Source: Saccharibacillus alkalitolerans
GTDB lineage: Bacteria; Bacillota; Bacilli; Paenibacillales; Paenibacillaceae
Reading direction: 5' to 3'
DNA length: 64,000 bases
NCBI RefSeq assembly: GCF_011090185.1
Contig: NZ_JAAFGS010000002.1
Coordinates: 310,001 to 374,000 of the forward strand
The notes beneath the pieces are model-generated. The model did not search any database. It was not told where the DNA came from and worked only from the letters and a program-made list of their open reading frames with translations. Numbering within the stretch: the stretch's first letter is position 1; every line of letters begins with the position of its first letter. This document shows, piece after piece, positions 15,862-24,640 of this stretch. The position numbers were made by a program, and so were the translations under genes.

Positions 15862-16437
15862 ATGAGCACAAAAAAAGAAGACCTGCTTCACATGGCCGAA
15901 ATTTTGTTTTACGATCATGGCTTTCATTCGATCGGATTGAAAAAAATCGTAAGCGACTCGGGCATCGCCTTAATGACTTTATACAACCATTTCGGTTCCA
16001 AAGACGAGCTTGCGACGGAAGTGCTGAAGCGCCGCGAAGAACGGTATATGGATCATCTGACGTTCTTCGATACTTATCTTCGGGACAACGGCGAGCATCC
16101 CGACTCCGCGTTCGTGCGGATCGCGGTCGCCCACGCCCGCTGGCTGACCGACCATTCCTCCAAAGGCTGCCTGTTTCTGCGCGCCAAAGAGGAATACGGT
16201 TCGAAACCCGACCATCCGATCGTCGAATTGGCGAACGGCCACAAGCGTCGGCTGAAGGAATTCGTTCAGGCTTCGGATCCTTTGCGTTCCCCGGAAGAAA
16301 CGCTGCGGCTCTGCCTCCTGTTGGAAGGATCGACGGCTCTGGCCGAGAGCGAGAGTGCGGATACGGTCGCGCGCGAGCTGGTCACCATGGCCGAGCTGCT
16401 GTTTCCCCCGGCGGGCGCTTCGCGCAGCAAGCCCTAG
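15862..16437 (+). CDS. TetR-family repressor of the adjacent MFS transporter
   Basis: TetR-fold repressor of 191 residues. The N-terminal helix-turn-helix covers LLHMAEILFYDHGFHSIGLKKIVSDSGIALMTLYNHFGSKDEL-type sequence at about 8-50, with TLYNHFGSKDEL the recognition signature. The C-terminal ligand domain (about 60-180) resembles the YxaF/LmrA-type group (GCLFLRAKEEYG). The ATG at 15862 follows ATGGAGGT and is preferred over in-frame starts further upstream that would cover the operator and a terminator. An almost identical palindrome lies upstream of this gene and of the MFS gene behind it, so it probably represses both. The inducer is unknown. Confidence 0.9.
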   Translation: MSTKKEDLLHMAEILFYDHGFHSIGLKKIVSDSGIALMTLYNHFGSKDELATEVLKRREERYMDHLTFFDTYLRDNGEHPDSAFVRIAVAHARWLTDHSSKGCLFLRAKEEYGSKPDHPIVELANGHKRRLKEFVQASDPLRSPEETLRLCLLLEGSTALAESESADTVARELVTMAELLFPPAGASRSKP

Positions 16438-16585
16438 TTTTGAGCGGTTCCGCGCGACCGATTCTGCGCCCTCCGTCCTCCGCGATGCCGGCGGGATGCC
16501 TGCCGCGCCCCGCGGGATGGGGATTCGCGGGACGAGGGGAGCGGTACCTGATCTCTTTTTTAAGGTGCTGCTTTTTTGGACAAAA

Positions 16586-16601
16586 TATAGTGATCGTTCT
16601 A
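16586..16601. promoter_or_regulatory. TetR operator, copy 2 (upstream of MFS gene)
   Basis: TATAGTGATCGTTCTA matches the site at 15825-15840 at 15 of 16 bases, and the identity continues through ATCTA. It lies 36 bp before the MFS start. Confidence 0.75.
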
Positions 16602-16636
16602 TCTAAATTTTTCAAAAAAGAAAGAGGCGAAGAACT

Positions 16637-17752
16637 ATGAAATCGATCCTTCTCCCCGGAATGGCCTTAGTCGCGCTCTGTTACGCATTTGCCAGGTTCG
16701 CTTTCGGCTTGTTTCTGCCCGAAATCTCGGAAGAGCTCGGAATCGGCAGCGCGGCGGCCGGTTTGATGCAGGCCCTCAGCTACGCCGCGTATGCGTCAGG
16801 CCTGCTCTCCGCTTCTTTCGCGCTGCGAATTGCCGGAACGAAACGGACCCTTCTGCTTACGGCTCTGCTTGCCGTTGCGGGATTGACCGGCATCGCGCTG
16901 TCTCCGGGCCCGTACTGGCTGGCAGCCGGTTTGTTCGTCGCAGGCGTCAGCACGGGCTGGGTATCTCCCGCATTGGGGCATCTCGTCGGCGAGAGCGTCG
17001 AAGAGGCGCGGCGCGACGGTTTGAACGCGCGGCTCAACAGCGGAACCAGTCTGGGAATCGCCGTGTCGGGACCGGCGGCGCTGCTGCTGGCCGGGCATTG
17101 GCGCGGCGCTTACGGCTTGTTCGCCCTGATCGGCCTGCTCGTCATCGCGGCGCTGGCAAAAAGAGTCCCATACGGTTCGGGAAGGGCGCCCGCACGGACA
17201 GAACTGGTACAGGAAGCGCGCCGCTCCGGACTTCTTCTCCCCGCCTCCCTGCTGACGGGAGCCGGCTCCGCGGTTTATTGGACTTATTTTATGAGCCACC
17301 TGCAGTCGGAGCAAGGCGTTTCCGCTCAGACGTCATCGCTGTACTGGATCGCGATCGGCGTCGCCGGGCTCGCGGGCGGCCTGGGAGGGCAGGCGGTTCG
17401 GCGATTCGGCCTGCGCCGGGCTTATGCCGCGGGGGTTCTGCTTCTGTCGCTTTCGATCGCCGCGGTCCCTTTGGCGTCGCCTTGGATCAATTTGTTGTCG
17501 GCCGCTTCCTTCGGAGCCGCCTATATGTTCCTGACCGGACTGTTCATTCTGTGGGGGACAGGCGCATCGAAAGCCGCGGCGGCGCAGATCTCCCTCTCTT
17601 TCCTGGCGCTCGGCGTCGGCCAAGCCGCCGGTTCATGGACAGCCGGCGGCTTGATCGAAGCGGTCGGCTACGATCAGACTTTCCTGATCTTTGCCGCCGT
17701 CTCGCTGGCGGGACTCGCCATTAAACCGCCTGTCCGAAATATTTCTCAATAA
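16637..17752 (+). CDS. MFS transporter, YbfB/YjiJ type
   Basis: Major facilitator superfamily protein of 371 residues with about twelve hydrophobic segments. It starts with LLPGMALVALCYAFARFAFGLFLPEI, close to the YbfB/YjiJ group, where the first helix carries the YAFARFAFGLFLP signature. A RIAGTKRTLLL loop stands for motif A between helices 2 and 3. The substrate is unknown; family members are usually annotated as drug or small-molecule exporters. It lies directly behind the TetR-type gene and shares its operator, the usual arrangement of an inducible exporter. Its 3' end overlaps the convergent DUF4261-like gene by 7 bp. Confidence 0.85.
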   Translation: MKSILLPGMALVALCYAFARFAFGLFLPEISEELGIGSAAAGLMQALSYAAYASGLLSASFALRIAGTKRTLLLTALLAVAGLTGIALSPGPYWLAAGLFVAGVSTGWVSPALGHLVGESVEEARRDGLNARLNSGTSLGIAVSGPAALLLAGHWRGAYGLFALIGLLVIAALAKRVPYGSGRAPARTELVQEARRSGLLLPASLLTGAGSAVYWTYFMSHLQSEQGVSAQTSSLYWIAIGVAGLAGGLGGQAVRRFGLRRAYAAGVLLLSLSIAAVPLASPWINLLSAASFGAAYMFLTGLFILWGTGASKAAAAQISLSFLALGVGQAAGSWTAGGLIEAVGYDQTFLIFAAVSLAGLAIKPPVRNISQ

Positions 17753-18537
17753 CCGATTTTGATCGACTGCCCTTCGACCGCTATGCCCGGCGACAGCTTC
17801 AGCGGCAGACGCTGCTCCACGGAAAATCCGATCGTTTCGCCGTCACGCAGCGTCGCGCCGCAGTCCACGATGTAACCCGCGATGTTGAACGTCAGCTCGA
17901 ACACATCGGCCAGATCCCGGCGCGAACGAAGCACTTCGATCTCTTCGTGCCCGAAATTGCGAAGCCCTACCGTATAGGACGACACGCCTTCCTCCTCCTC
18001 GTACAGCCCTACGAATACCCACAGCTGCACCGGCAGTTCGCCTTCCTTAAGCAGCATGGCGTTTTGGACGTATGCCTCGGCCGACACGACCATCGGCGAC
18101 ATATACAGAGCCAGCGCGTGCTCCTGCTTCAGCATGCTGCACAGCACCTGGGTAAAAAGCACATGGCCGCCGAGCGGATCGGCGATTCCGGATACCGATA
18201 CGATCACATGGGCGCGGTAGCCGTCGATCGACTGCGCGGCTTCCGGCCAGAGCGGGTTGACGCTGCAGCACTCTTCCACTTCGTCGCCGGGAAGAGGAGC
18301 GCGTACCAGCGAGCAGGTCACCGTCAACCCGTCGGCTTCGAATTCCATCATCCCGTGCTCCGGCAGCGCGGAAATTCCGAGATCCCAATCGTTTTTCAGA
18401 TTGCGGATGAAACGCGGAAAATCGCATTCCCGCTCGCGCAGCAGCACGAAGCCGAGCAGCGACTGTCCGGCTTCGACCGGACGCTTGCTGCGCTTGTTTC
18501 GCTTCCGTTCCTCACCGAAGCGTTCGAACAATTCCAT
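17746..18537 (-). CDS. DUF4261-like cytoplasmic protein
   Basis: A 263-residue soluble acidic protein without signal peptide or membrane helices. The pattern of a short N-terminal segment, then LLGFVLLRERECDFPRFIRNLK, SVNPLWPEAAQSIDGYRAHVIVSV and YMSPMVVSAEAYVQNA resembles DUF4261-domain proteins. Their function is unknown, and the assignment is from memory of the pattern. Two adjacent ATGs (18540 and 18537) follow GGGGG; I use the second, which has the better spacing. It overlaps the convergent MFS gene by 7 bp, leaving no room for a terminator between them. Confidence 0.7.
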   Translation of the reverse strand: MELFERFGEERKRNKRSKRPVEAGQSLLGFVLLRERECDFPRFIRNLKNDWDLGISALPEHGMMEFEADGLTVTCSLVRAPLPGDEVEECCSVNPLWPEAAQSIDGYRAHVIVSVSGIADPLGGHVLFTQVLCSMLKQEHALALYMSPMVVSAEAYVQNAMLLKEGELPVQLWVFVGLYEEEEGVSSYTVGLRNFGHEEIEVLRSRRDLADVFELTFNIAGYIVDCGATLRDGETIGFSVEQRLPLKLSPGIAVEGQSIKIGY

Positions 18538-18768
18538 CATGATGCCCCCTTTTCGGAAAATTATATGTATAATCAAATATTTATTTACCCTTTACCTGGC
18601 AAAAATCAGCCCAAAAAAGCGCAACTCCTGCCGGAGACTTAAGAAATGCCGTCCTACAGCGCAGGTTAATAACCAAAAGTCTAAAGCTCACACGGAAAAT
18701 AATAGGCAAATCGGCACCCGAATCGTTTTCATTCCCGCAGCCGTCCGGCACTCCGCCGCGCGTATTGG

Positions 18769-18777
18769 TGCTATAAT
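18769..18777 (+). promoter_or_regulatory. Extended -10 promoter of the AEC transporter
   Basis: TGCTATAAT is a perfect extended -10 element, 43 bp upstream of the transporter ATG. The -35 region is poor, as is usual for extended -10 promoters. Confidence 0.5.
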
Positions 18778-18819
18778 GGAACACGATTCGCCTTTCGGCG
18801 AAAACCCGATCGAAAGAAG

Positions 18820-19752
18820 ATGAAGCCTCCGATGATTGTCCAGATTTTGCTTAACGTCGTACTGCCTGTCTTCGTCCTGATTATCGCGGGCTCGTTGATG
18901 CAGCGGCTGTTTCGACTCGACCTGTATACCCTGTCCAAAATAAACTTCTATTACATTACGCCCGCCGTCGTTTTTATGAGCTTGTATCAATCCAATATTT
19001 CGTTCGAGCTGCTCGGCAGCGTGGCGCTTTTTTACAGCCTTTATATCGGGGTACTTTACTTGATTTCGTTCGCGCTAACCCGTTCGCTGAAATATTCGGG
19101 CGGCATGAAAGCAGCCTTCACGAACAGCGTTCTGCTGGACAACTCCGGCAACTACGGGCTGCCCATCAATCAGCTTGTATTCGCCGGCGCGCCGCTTGCG
19201 GCCTCGATCCAGGCGCTGATCATGTCGTTCCAGAGTCTGCTGACGTTTACGTACGGCGTCATCTCGATTCAGGGAGCCAAGCTGAGCGGAAACTATCGCA
19301 GCGTCCTGATCGGCTTTTTGAAAATGCCGGTCCCGTACGCGCTCGTGCTCGGATTCGTATTTCACGTCTTTTCCGTGCCTCTGCCGAATTTCGTTACGCA
19401 GCCGCTCGGCTATATTCAAAATTCGATGGTTGCGGTCGCCCTGCTCACGCTCGGCGCCCAGATCGTCAAATATCCGCTGAGGCTCGGCCGGCTCGATATT
19501 TATTTCAGCATGATTCTGCGGCTGATCGCGGCTCCCGTTATCGGTTACCTGCTTATTTTGGCGCTCGGTCTCGAAGGGCTTCCGGCGCAGGCGCTGCTAA
19601 TCGCTTCCGGCATGCCGACCGGCGTCAATTCTTCCATTCTGGCCGAAGAATACCGCAACGAACCGGATTTCGCCGCCCAGACGGTACTGGTCTCGACGAT
19701 TCTCAATATTGTCACGGTCACTATCCTCATTACGGTCGCCCGGGGCCTCTAG
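18820..19752 (+). CDS. AEC-family (auxin efflux carrier-like) transporter
   Basis: Integral membrane transporter of 310 residues with about ten helices. Family features include ILLNVVLPVFVLIIAGSLMQR at the N-terminus, FTNSVLLDNSGNYGLPINQLVFG-like sequence near residues 97-120 (the conserved N-x-GN-x-G-P motif), and the C-terminal half ASGMPTGVNSSILAEEY. Bacterial AEC proteins export or take up organic anions such as malate or malonate; nothing nearby tells which. Its ribosome site (AAAGAAG) is weak. It is monocistronic, with a promoter just upstream and a bidirectional terminator behind. Confidence 0.9.
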   Translation: MKPPMIVQILLNVVLPVFVLIIAGSLMQRLFRLDLYTLSKINFYYITPAVVFMSLYQSNISFELLGSVALFYSLYIGVLYLISFALTRSLKYSGGMKAAFTNSVLLDNSGNYGLPINQLVFAGAPLAASIQALIMSFQSLLTFTYGVISIQGAKLSGNYRSVLIGFLKMPVPYALVLGFVFHVFSVPLPNFVTQPLGYIQNSMVAVALLTLGAQIVKYPLRLGRLDIYFSMILRLIAAPVIGYLLILALGLEGLPAQALLIASGMPTGVNSSILAEEYRNEPDFAAQTVLVSTILNIVTVTILITVARGL

Positions 19753-19832
19753 ACTGAGACATCCTTCACAGCTCCGCGGCCCCGAGCCCGCTACAATGGA
19801 ACAGTTCGCTTGACGCGCAGGCTGCCGAACGC

Positions 19833-19884
19833 AAAAATCCCGCAGCGGCGGACTTTACGTCCGTCTATCCGCTGCGGGATTTTT
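19833..19884. terminator. Bidirectional terminator between AEC and chemoreceptor genes
   Basis: AAAAATCCCGCAGCGG pairs perfectly with CCGCTGCGGGATTTTT across a 20-nt loop. A/T runs on both sides let it terminate transcripts from both convergent genes. Confidence 0.85.
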
Positions 19885-19956
19885 GGTTCGGATACGGGTC
19901 TTCGGATGGACGACGCCGCGCGGATCGCGCGCACGCCGCCAGGAGGCCTCCGGCTT

Positions 19957-21228
19957 TTACATGCGGAATGCCGTCGTCTTGTCGAGCAGACGTCCGGTCA
20001 TGCGGTTCAGTTCTTCCGACGAAGAGGACAGTTCCTGCATGATCGCCGTCTCTTCGTGAATCGAACTGGAAATTCGTTTGGCTTCTTCCGCGAACAGCAT
20101 CGCCCGTTCGCTGATTTCGCCGGCGTGACGATGCGCCAGGTCTACGCGGCCGGTCTGCTGCGAGATCATCGTTTCGATGCTGCGCACCGAAGACACCATG
20201 CTGTCGACCGCGGCTCCCAGCAGTTCAAGCTTCTCTTCGACGGCGCCGGTATGCTGCGCCTCGCGCGTTACCCGTTCGCCCTGCTGCTGGATCAGCGCCA
20301 CCGTATCGCGAACCTGATCCTGAATGCGGCGAATCAGATCGCCGATCTGCCCGACGGAATCCGCGCTCTGTTCGGACAGCTTGCGAATTTCGTGCGCCAC
20401 GACCGCAAATCCGGAACCGTGTTCGCCGGCCCTCGCCGCTTCGATCGAAGCGTTCAGCGCGAGCAGATGGGTCTGTTCGGCGATATCGCGAATCGAGCGG
20501 TTGATGACTTCGATGTCCGCGGCTTCGCGTTCCAGGCGAAGAACCATCTCTTCCGAGCGGACGCTGGAAGCGGCGAGCTCGTCCATTCCCTCCCGAAGCG
20601 AAAAAAAGATGTCGCGGGTCGTGCGAACGGAGTCTTCCATACCGCCGGACAGGCCGATCATTTCTTCCGAACTGTGCTTCATGCCGCGAAACGCTTCGAG
20701 CATTTCGTCGGCATTGCGGCGCGAACTTTCCGTGGACTGCTGCTGATGCTCGACCCCTTCGTAAATCCGATCGACGCCGCCCGAGATTTCCTCGATTTGA
20801 TCGGCGGCTTCGGAAATGGCGGCGCTCATCATGCGCACGTTCTCGGAAGTCACTCCCGCACCGGAAGCGATATCTTCAACCATATCCCGCAGACTGCCCA
20901 CCATTTGGCGAAACGCGTCGTTCAAAACGGTAATTTCGTCCTGCGTCCCGCGAACGGGCACGTCGACGGCCAAGTTCCCGTCCGAGACTTCGCGCGCCGT
21001 CTTGGCGAGCCGAACGAGAGGCTTGGTCAGCAGTTTCGAGACGAGCCAGCCCAGAACCCCGCTCCAAAAGACGCCCAGCAGCAAAATGATGACCGTGTAC
21101 AGCCAATCGGCCATCGAAGGAGCGATATAAGCTTTCAAAAAGAAAATAAAAAAAGCGCTTGTCGCATAAGTCACGCCGGAAATCAAAACAAAACCGGCGA
21201 CCATTTTGGTTCCTAGATTCCACTTCAT
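19957..21228 (-). CDS. Methyl-accepting chemotaxis protein without an external sensor domain
   Basis: Membrane chemoreceptor of 423 residues. Two helices at about 8-34 and 42-68 are separated by only a short loop (YIAPSMADW), so there is no extracellular ligand-binding domain. A HAMP domain (about 68-125) and a methyl-accepting coiled coil follow. The CheA/CheW hairpin tip [20 protein letters not shown] is well conserved, as is [16 protein letters not shown]. It would sense membrane state, an intracellular cue or a partner protein. The ATG at 21228 follows GGGGG; a longer upstream frame gives a low-complexity, non-family N-terminus. No che genes are adjacent. Confidence 0.9.
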   Translation of the reverse strand: MKWNLGTKMVAGFVLISGVTYATSAFFIFFLKAYIAPSMADWLYTVIILLLGVFWSGVLGWLVSKLLTKPLVRLAKTAREVSDGNLAVDVPVRGTQDEITVLNDAFRQMVGSLRDMVEDIASGAGVTSENVRMMSAAISEAADQIEEISGGVDRIYEGVEHQQQSTESSRRNADEMLEAFRGMKHSSEEMIGLSGGMEDSVRTTRDIFFSLREGMDELAASSVRSEEMVLRLEREAADIEVINRSIRDIAEQTHLLALNASIEAARAGEHGSGFAVVAHEIRKLSEQSADSVGQIGDLIRRIQDQVRDTVALIQQQGERVTREAQHTGAVEEKLELLGAAVDSMVSSVRSIETMISQQTGRVDLAHRHAGEISERAMLFAEEAKRISSSIHEETAIMQELSSSSEELNRMTGRLLDKTTAFRM

Positions 21229-21525
21229 CTGCAATGTCCCCCAACTCTTCGATTCCGGGTTCCGCCCTCCGCGATCGACAATCGCGCGGGACGCCGATTC
21301 CGGCCGGTCTCCGCCGTCCCCCCCGGAACAGACGCTTTCGGCCTTCTTCAAACCCGCTTGTTATTCTTTATATCGAATTTGTAAACGCTTCAATTAACAA
21401 AAAAACAAATTTGTTTATCCTCCTTCCTTACACGCCCCCTGCGTGCCTCCGGTGCCAATCACGATCTCCTTTTTTCAACCCGAGACGATTATCCCACATT
21501 GACCGGGCGGTTTGAACCCCTTCGG

Positions 21526-21560
21526 CAAAAGAAAATAGGCCCTTTCTTCACGAAAGGACC
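21526..21560 (-). terminator. Terminator of the polysaccharide deacetylase gene
   Basis: On the minus strand GGTCCTTTC and GAAAGGGCC form a stem with one mismatch and a 5-nt loop, followed by TATTTTCTTTT. It begins 14 bp past the stop at 21574. Confidence 0.7.
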
Positions 21561-21573
21561 CATTCCGATACGA

Positions 21574-22728
21574 TTAACGTTTGTCGTGCCAGAAGTTGAC
21601 CGGAGTCGTTTGACCGTCAATGACTTCGAACGTAAAGCCTTCGGCTTTGAGCGTCTTCAGCACTTCCGGCAGCACTTTGAGCGTCGCCGGCTGGTCGTGC
21701 ATCAGCACGATTGGGACCGTTCCCTGTTTTTCTACCGTTTCGATCTGCTGCAGTACGCTTCGGATGACCTTGTTGTGATCGGTCTTGTACTTCCAGTCCT
21801 CCGAATCGACGTTCCAATCCCATAAATGGAATCCCGCGGACATCATTTTGTTGCGGTAAGCTTCCGTGAAATAAGGTTTGCTGCCGTAAGGCGTCCGGAT
21901 CAATGTCGTGTCGATGCCCGCCGCGCTGCGCAGCGCTGCGTTATCCTGTTCCATCTCCTTCAAAGCGGAAGCCGGAGAAGCGTAAAATTTGCTTTTGACA
22001 TGCGTCATGCCGTGCAGGCCCGCCGCGTTCCCGGACTGCACCAGACGCTTGACCGCGTTCGGGTAAGAAGCGATATTCGGCCCCAGCATGAAGAACGTGC
22101 CGCGCGCGCCGTACTTGTCCAAAATATCGAGCAGCTCGCCGGTATGCGCCGTCGGTCCGTCGTCGAAGGTCAAGTAAATCGGCTTAGTCGGAACCGGCTT
22201 CTGCTGCTGCGGCTTGTCTTCGGTCTTGCCCCGGCCGCCGTCCTCCGTGCCGCGGTTCTGCAGAACGAAATCCTGAAGACTGAGCTTCTGCTTGCCGCTC
22301 GTGATCCGAACCACGGGCACGCCGGCATCGTAAGCGACGCCGAAATGGAAAGCACTCTTAAGCAGGGAAGCCGGAATCATCGTGCGACCTGCGCTGACGT
22401 AGGTCTTGAGCGGGGCCGTTTGACCGCCGCTGATCGCCTCCTGCGCGCCCGGAACGATCGTGATGCGATGCTTGCTGCCCGTGAGTACGATCTTTTCGTT
22501 CGTGCCGCTGACCGCCAGATGAATCTTGTTCGACGTTTCGCGCAGCGGGACGTACAAGGCGCCGTCCTTCATTTCCGCTTTGATGCCCGTCAATTCGTCA
22601 TTATAACCCAGCGGAATTTCGCGAACGCCGGACGCTTCCGCCCGCGGCACCGCCGCCAGAAGCAGCAGCGCTGTCAGACAGACAAGCCCTCCGCTTTTCC
22701 AAATCCTTTTCCAATCGAAGCTTTTCAT
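21574..22728 (-). CDS. Secreted NodB-type polysaccharide deacetylase
   Basis: Exported protein of 384 residues acting on cell-wall or extracellular glycans. The signal peptide is about 1-33 (KSGGLVCLTALLLLAAVPRAEA). A copper-amine-oxidase-N-like repeat domain (about 40-145; ALYVPLRETSNKI, RTMIPASLLKSAF) precedes a Gln/Lys/Pro linker and the NodB domain (about 180-375). Deacetylase motifs are present: TFDDGP for motif 1 (base and metal Asp), GLHGMTHVKSKF where motif 2 HS/TxxH is altered to HGMTHVK, RTPYGS for motif 3, and VLMHD for motif 5. It looks active on peptidoglycan or chitooligomers, but the substrate is unproven. The ATG follows a GGAGGTAGGGAC leader. Confidence 0.9.
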   Translation of the reverse strand: MKSFDWKRIWKSGGLVCLTALLLLAAVPRAEASGVREIPLGYNDELTGIKAEMKDGALYVPLRETSNKIHLAVSGTNEKIVLTGSKHRITIVPGAQEAISGGQTAPLKTYVSAGRTMIPASLLKSAFHFGVAYDAGVPVVRITSGKQKLSLQDFVLQNRGTEDGGRGKTEDKPQQQKPVPTKPIYLTFDDGPTAHTGELLDILDKYGARGTFFMLGPNIASYPNAVKRLVQSGNAAGLHGMTHVKSKFYASPASALKEMEQDNAALRSAAGIDTTLIRTPYGSKPYFTEAYRNKMMSAGFHLWDWNVDSEDWKYKTDHNKVIRSVLQQIETVEKQGTVPIVLMHDQPATLKVLPEVLKTLKAEGFTFEVIDGQTTPVNFWHDKR

Positions 22729-23233
22729 TGTCCCTACCTCCGTTTTTTTCCGGGGGGCCGCTCGTTATTGCCGTTTCGGCGGCCGTCTGTCCGGATGCTA
22801 CGGAATTTTCGTACGGGTGCTTCATCGCTGTGCCCGGTTCCAACTCCTGCGTCCAAGTATAGGGATTGGCCGGGCGGCATGTCTTTACATCGCGGTTAAA
22901 AAAAGTTACAGATTGTTAGAAAATTCGCGTTTTTTCGAGCCTGGGGCTTTTTAGTAAAATAGTCCTAAAATTTTTATCTACCAAGCAGCGAAAAACTATA
23001 AACAAATGAAAACAACCAACCGAAATATCAATTAGACACAAGTTAGACACTTTAAAAACTTCAAAAATCGACCTTTCCTGACGCTAAGCCGGTTTTCCCC
23101 AAGCTGCATTTTCCTTATTTTCATTGGTTTTATCCCTTTAATCATATGTAAAAATAGATTTAAGGAAAAATTAATGAATATTTTGTGAAAATGTGATATT
23201 GTAAATTTACATTCATCAAAGAGGTGACCCATC
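22729..23233. other. 505-bp AT-rich divergent intergenic region
   Basis: No gene is supported here. It separates the leftward deacetylase gene from the rightward small gene at 23234, so it must hold both promoters. Base composition from about 22890 on is much richer in A/T than the surrounding coding DNA. I see no convincing RNA structure. The last 60 bp, with poly-A/T tracts and TGTGATATTGT, are the likely promoter of the small gene. Confidence 0.5.
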
Positions 23234-23539
23234 ATGCCAATGCAAAACCGTGTACAAGAACTGCGAGACCTGCTCCCGAAAGAACACAAGGGCATTTCGG
23301 CCTATGTAGAGCACGCACTCCAGTCGATTGATCAACTCGTCGAAAAACATCGTTGCGACAATGCCGCTCTCGCGATTTACGGAGAAAGAATCAACGGAAA
23401 CGAAGAGCGCGTCTATTTCGATACAGTGTCGCAAATCAAGGCCGACCTGCTCTCCACGCTGGAAAAAACGGTACAAGACGTGCTGCACACCGGCGACAAG
23501 AACTGGAGCAAACATTATAAAGACGGCGTCCAGGGTTAA
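23234..23539 (+). CDS. Small uncharacterised protein (101 residues)
   Basis: I do not recognise the family. The product is soluble, charged and mostly helical by pattern (RVQELRDLLPKEHKGISAY, VEHALQSIDQLVEKHR, SQIKADLLSTLEKTVQDVL), with one cysteine and no membrane segment or signal peptide. The ATG follows AAAGAGGTGACCC, a strong ribosome site. A long AT-rich upstream region and a dedicated terminator mark it as a separately transcribed real gene. It could be a stress or sporulation-associated small protein, but nothing in the sequence proves that. Confidence 0.75.
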   Translation: MPMQNRVQELRDLLPKEHKGISAYVEHALQSIDQLVEKHRCDNAALAIYGERINGNEERVYFDTVSQIKADLLSTLEKTVQDVLHTGDKNWSKHYKDGVQG

Positions 23540-23575
23540 CTGCCTATGAGGAGACAGCCGCGACGTTTGCCAAGC

Positions 23576-23620
23576 AAAAAGACCTGACTTCCGCATTTCA
23601 TGAGGAAGCCGGGTCTTTTT
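23576..23620. terminator. Bidirectional terminator after the 101-residue gene
   Basis: AAAAAGACC pairs with GGTCTTTTT, and inside it CTTCC pairs with GGAAG. A and T runs at both ends allow use by this gene and by the convergent aldo/keto reductase gene. Confidence 0.85.
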
Positions 23621-23671
23621 GTTATGATGTCAAAAATTTAAGAAGTTCTTCGTCCGCCGGATTTTCGCCGT

Positions 23672-24562
23672 TCAGACGATATCGAGCGGGACTTTTCTCC
23701 CCGGTGCCGGGAAGGCGCGGTCCAGGCGCTTCAGGTCCTCTTCGGTCAGTTCAATCAGCGCGGCTGAGGCATTCTCGGTCACGTGATCCGGATCGGACGC
23801 TTTCGGAATCGCCACTGCGTCGCCGCTTCGGATGACCCAGGCCAGCAGCACTTGGGCCGGCGCGGCCGACAATCGCTGTGCGATCTGTCGAACTTCGGGA
23901 TGGTCCATCAGTTCGCGGCGCAGCGAGCCTCCCTGCGCCAGCGGACAGTAAGCCATGATCGGCATCGAAGCGCGGCGCTGCCAGGGAAGCAAATCGTATT
24001 CGATGCCTCGCGAGCCCAGGTGGTACAGCACTTGATTGATCTCGCATCCGCCGCCGTCCGGCGTCTCCGACAGCTCTTCCATATCCCGCGTATCCAGATT
24101 GGATACTCCCCAACGTCCGATCTTCCCGTCCTTCTTCAGTCTCTCCATCGCCTCCGCCGTCTCGGCAAGCGGCACGTTCCCCCGCCAATGCAGCAGATAC
24201 AGATCGATAAACTCCGTCTCCAAACGGCGCAGACTGTCTTCGCAAGCTTTAACGATCGAATGGCGTCCCGCATGGCTCGGAAGCGCTTTGCTGACGAGAA
24301 AGGCGTCGTCGCGCCTTCCTTTGATCGCGCGCGCGACAATGCGCTCCGCGCCTCCGTTTGCGTACATTTCCGCCGTATCGATCACCGTCATTCCGAGGTC
24401 CAGTCCCAACTGAAGCGCCTCGACTTCCTGCCGCGCTTTCCGGGCGTCCTCGCCCATATACCAGGTCCCCTGGCCGATTGCCGGAAGTTCCGTTCCGTCC
24501 GCCAATCGGACGGTCCGGCTGTTCAATCCCTCGCGGATCTCGTCCGCCGAATATCGGTTCAT
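23672..24562 (-). CDS. Aldo/keto reductase
   Basis: Cytoplasmic NADPH-dependent oxidoreductase of 296 residues, a normal length for the superfamily. The catalytic tetrad is intact: Asp and Tyr in MTVIDTAEMYANG, Lys in DAFLVSKALPS and His in DLYLLHWRGNVPL. The cofactor loop is near AVAIPKASDPDHVTEN. It opens LADGTELPAIGQGTWYMGE, like the 2,5-diketogluconate-reductase-type group. The ATG at 24562 follows AAAGAGGGG and is preferred over an in-frame start 48 bp upstream. The substrate is not predictable from context. Confidence 0.9.
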   Translation of the reverse strand: MNRYSADEIREGLNSRTVRLADGTELPAIGQGTWYMGEDARKARQEVEALQLGLDLGMTVIDTAEMYANGGAERIVARAIKGRRDDAFLVSKALPSHAGRHSIVKACEDSLRRLETEFIDLYLLHWRGNVPLAETAEAMERLKKDGKIGRWGVSNLDTRDMEELSETPDGGGCEINQVLYHLGSRGIEYDLLPWQRRASMPIMAYCPLAQGGSLRRELMDHPEVRQIAQRLSAAPAQVLLAWVIRSGDAVAIPKASDPDHVTENASAALIELTEEDLKRLDRAFPAPGRKVPLDIV

Positions 24563-24640
24563 CGCGCATCCCCTCTTTCGCTTGATCGGCCGCCCGGGCC
24601 TTCCCTCCAACTATAACCAAAAACGGAGGCAAACCAAAAC

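Noticed and set aside
21379-21394. cre-like box TTGTAAACGCTTCAA near the chemoreceptor gene
   Set aside because: It has a mismatch at a conserved C, no second site, and catabolite control of this gene has no contextual support.
23032-23295. An 87-codon minus-strand frame across the AT-rich region
   Set aside because: It overlaps the start and ribosome site of the better supported 101-residue gene and has no family features.
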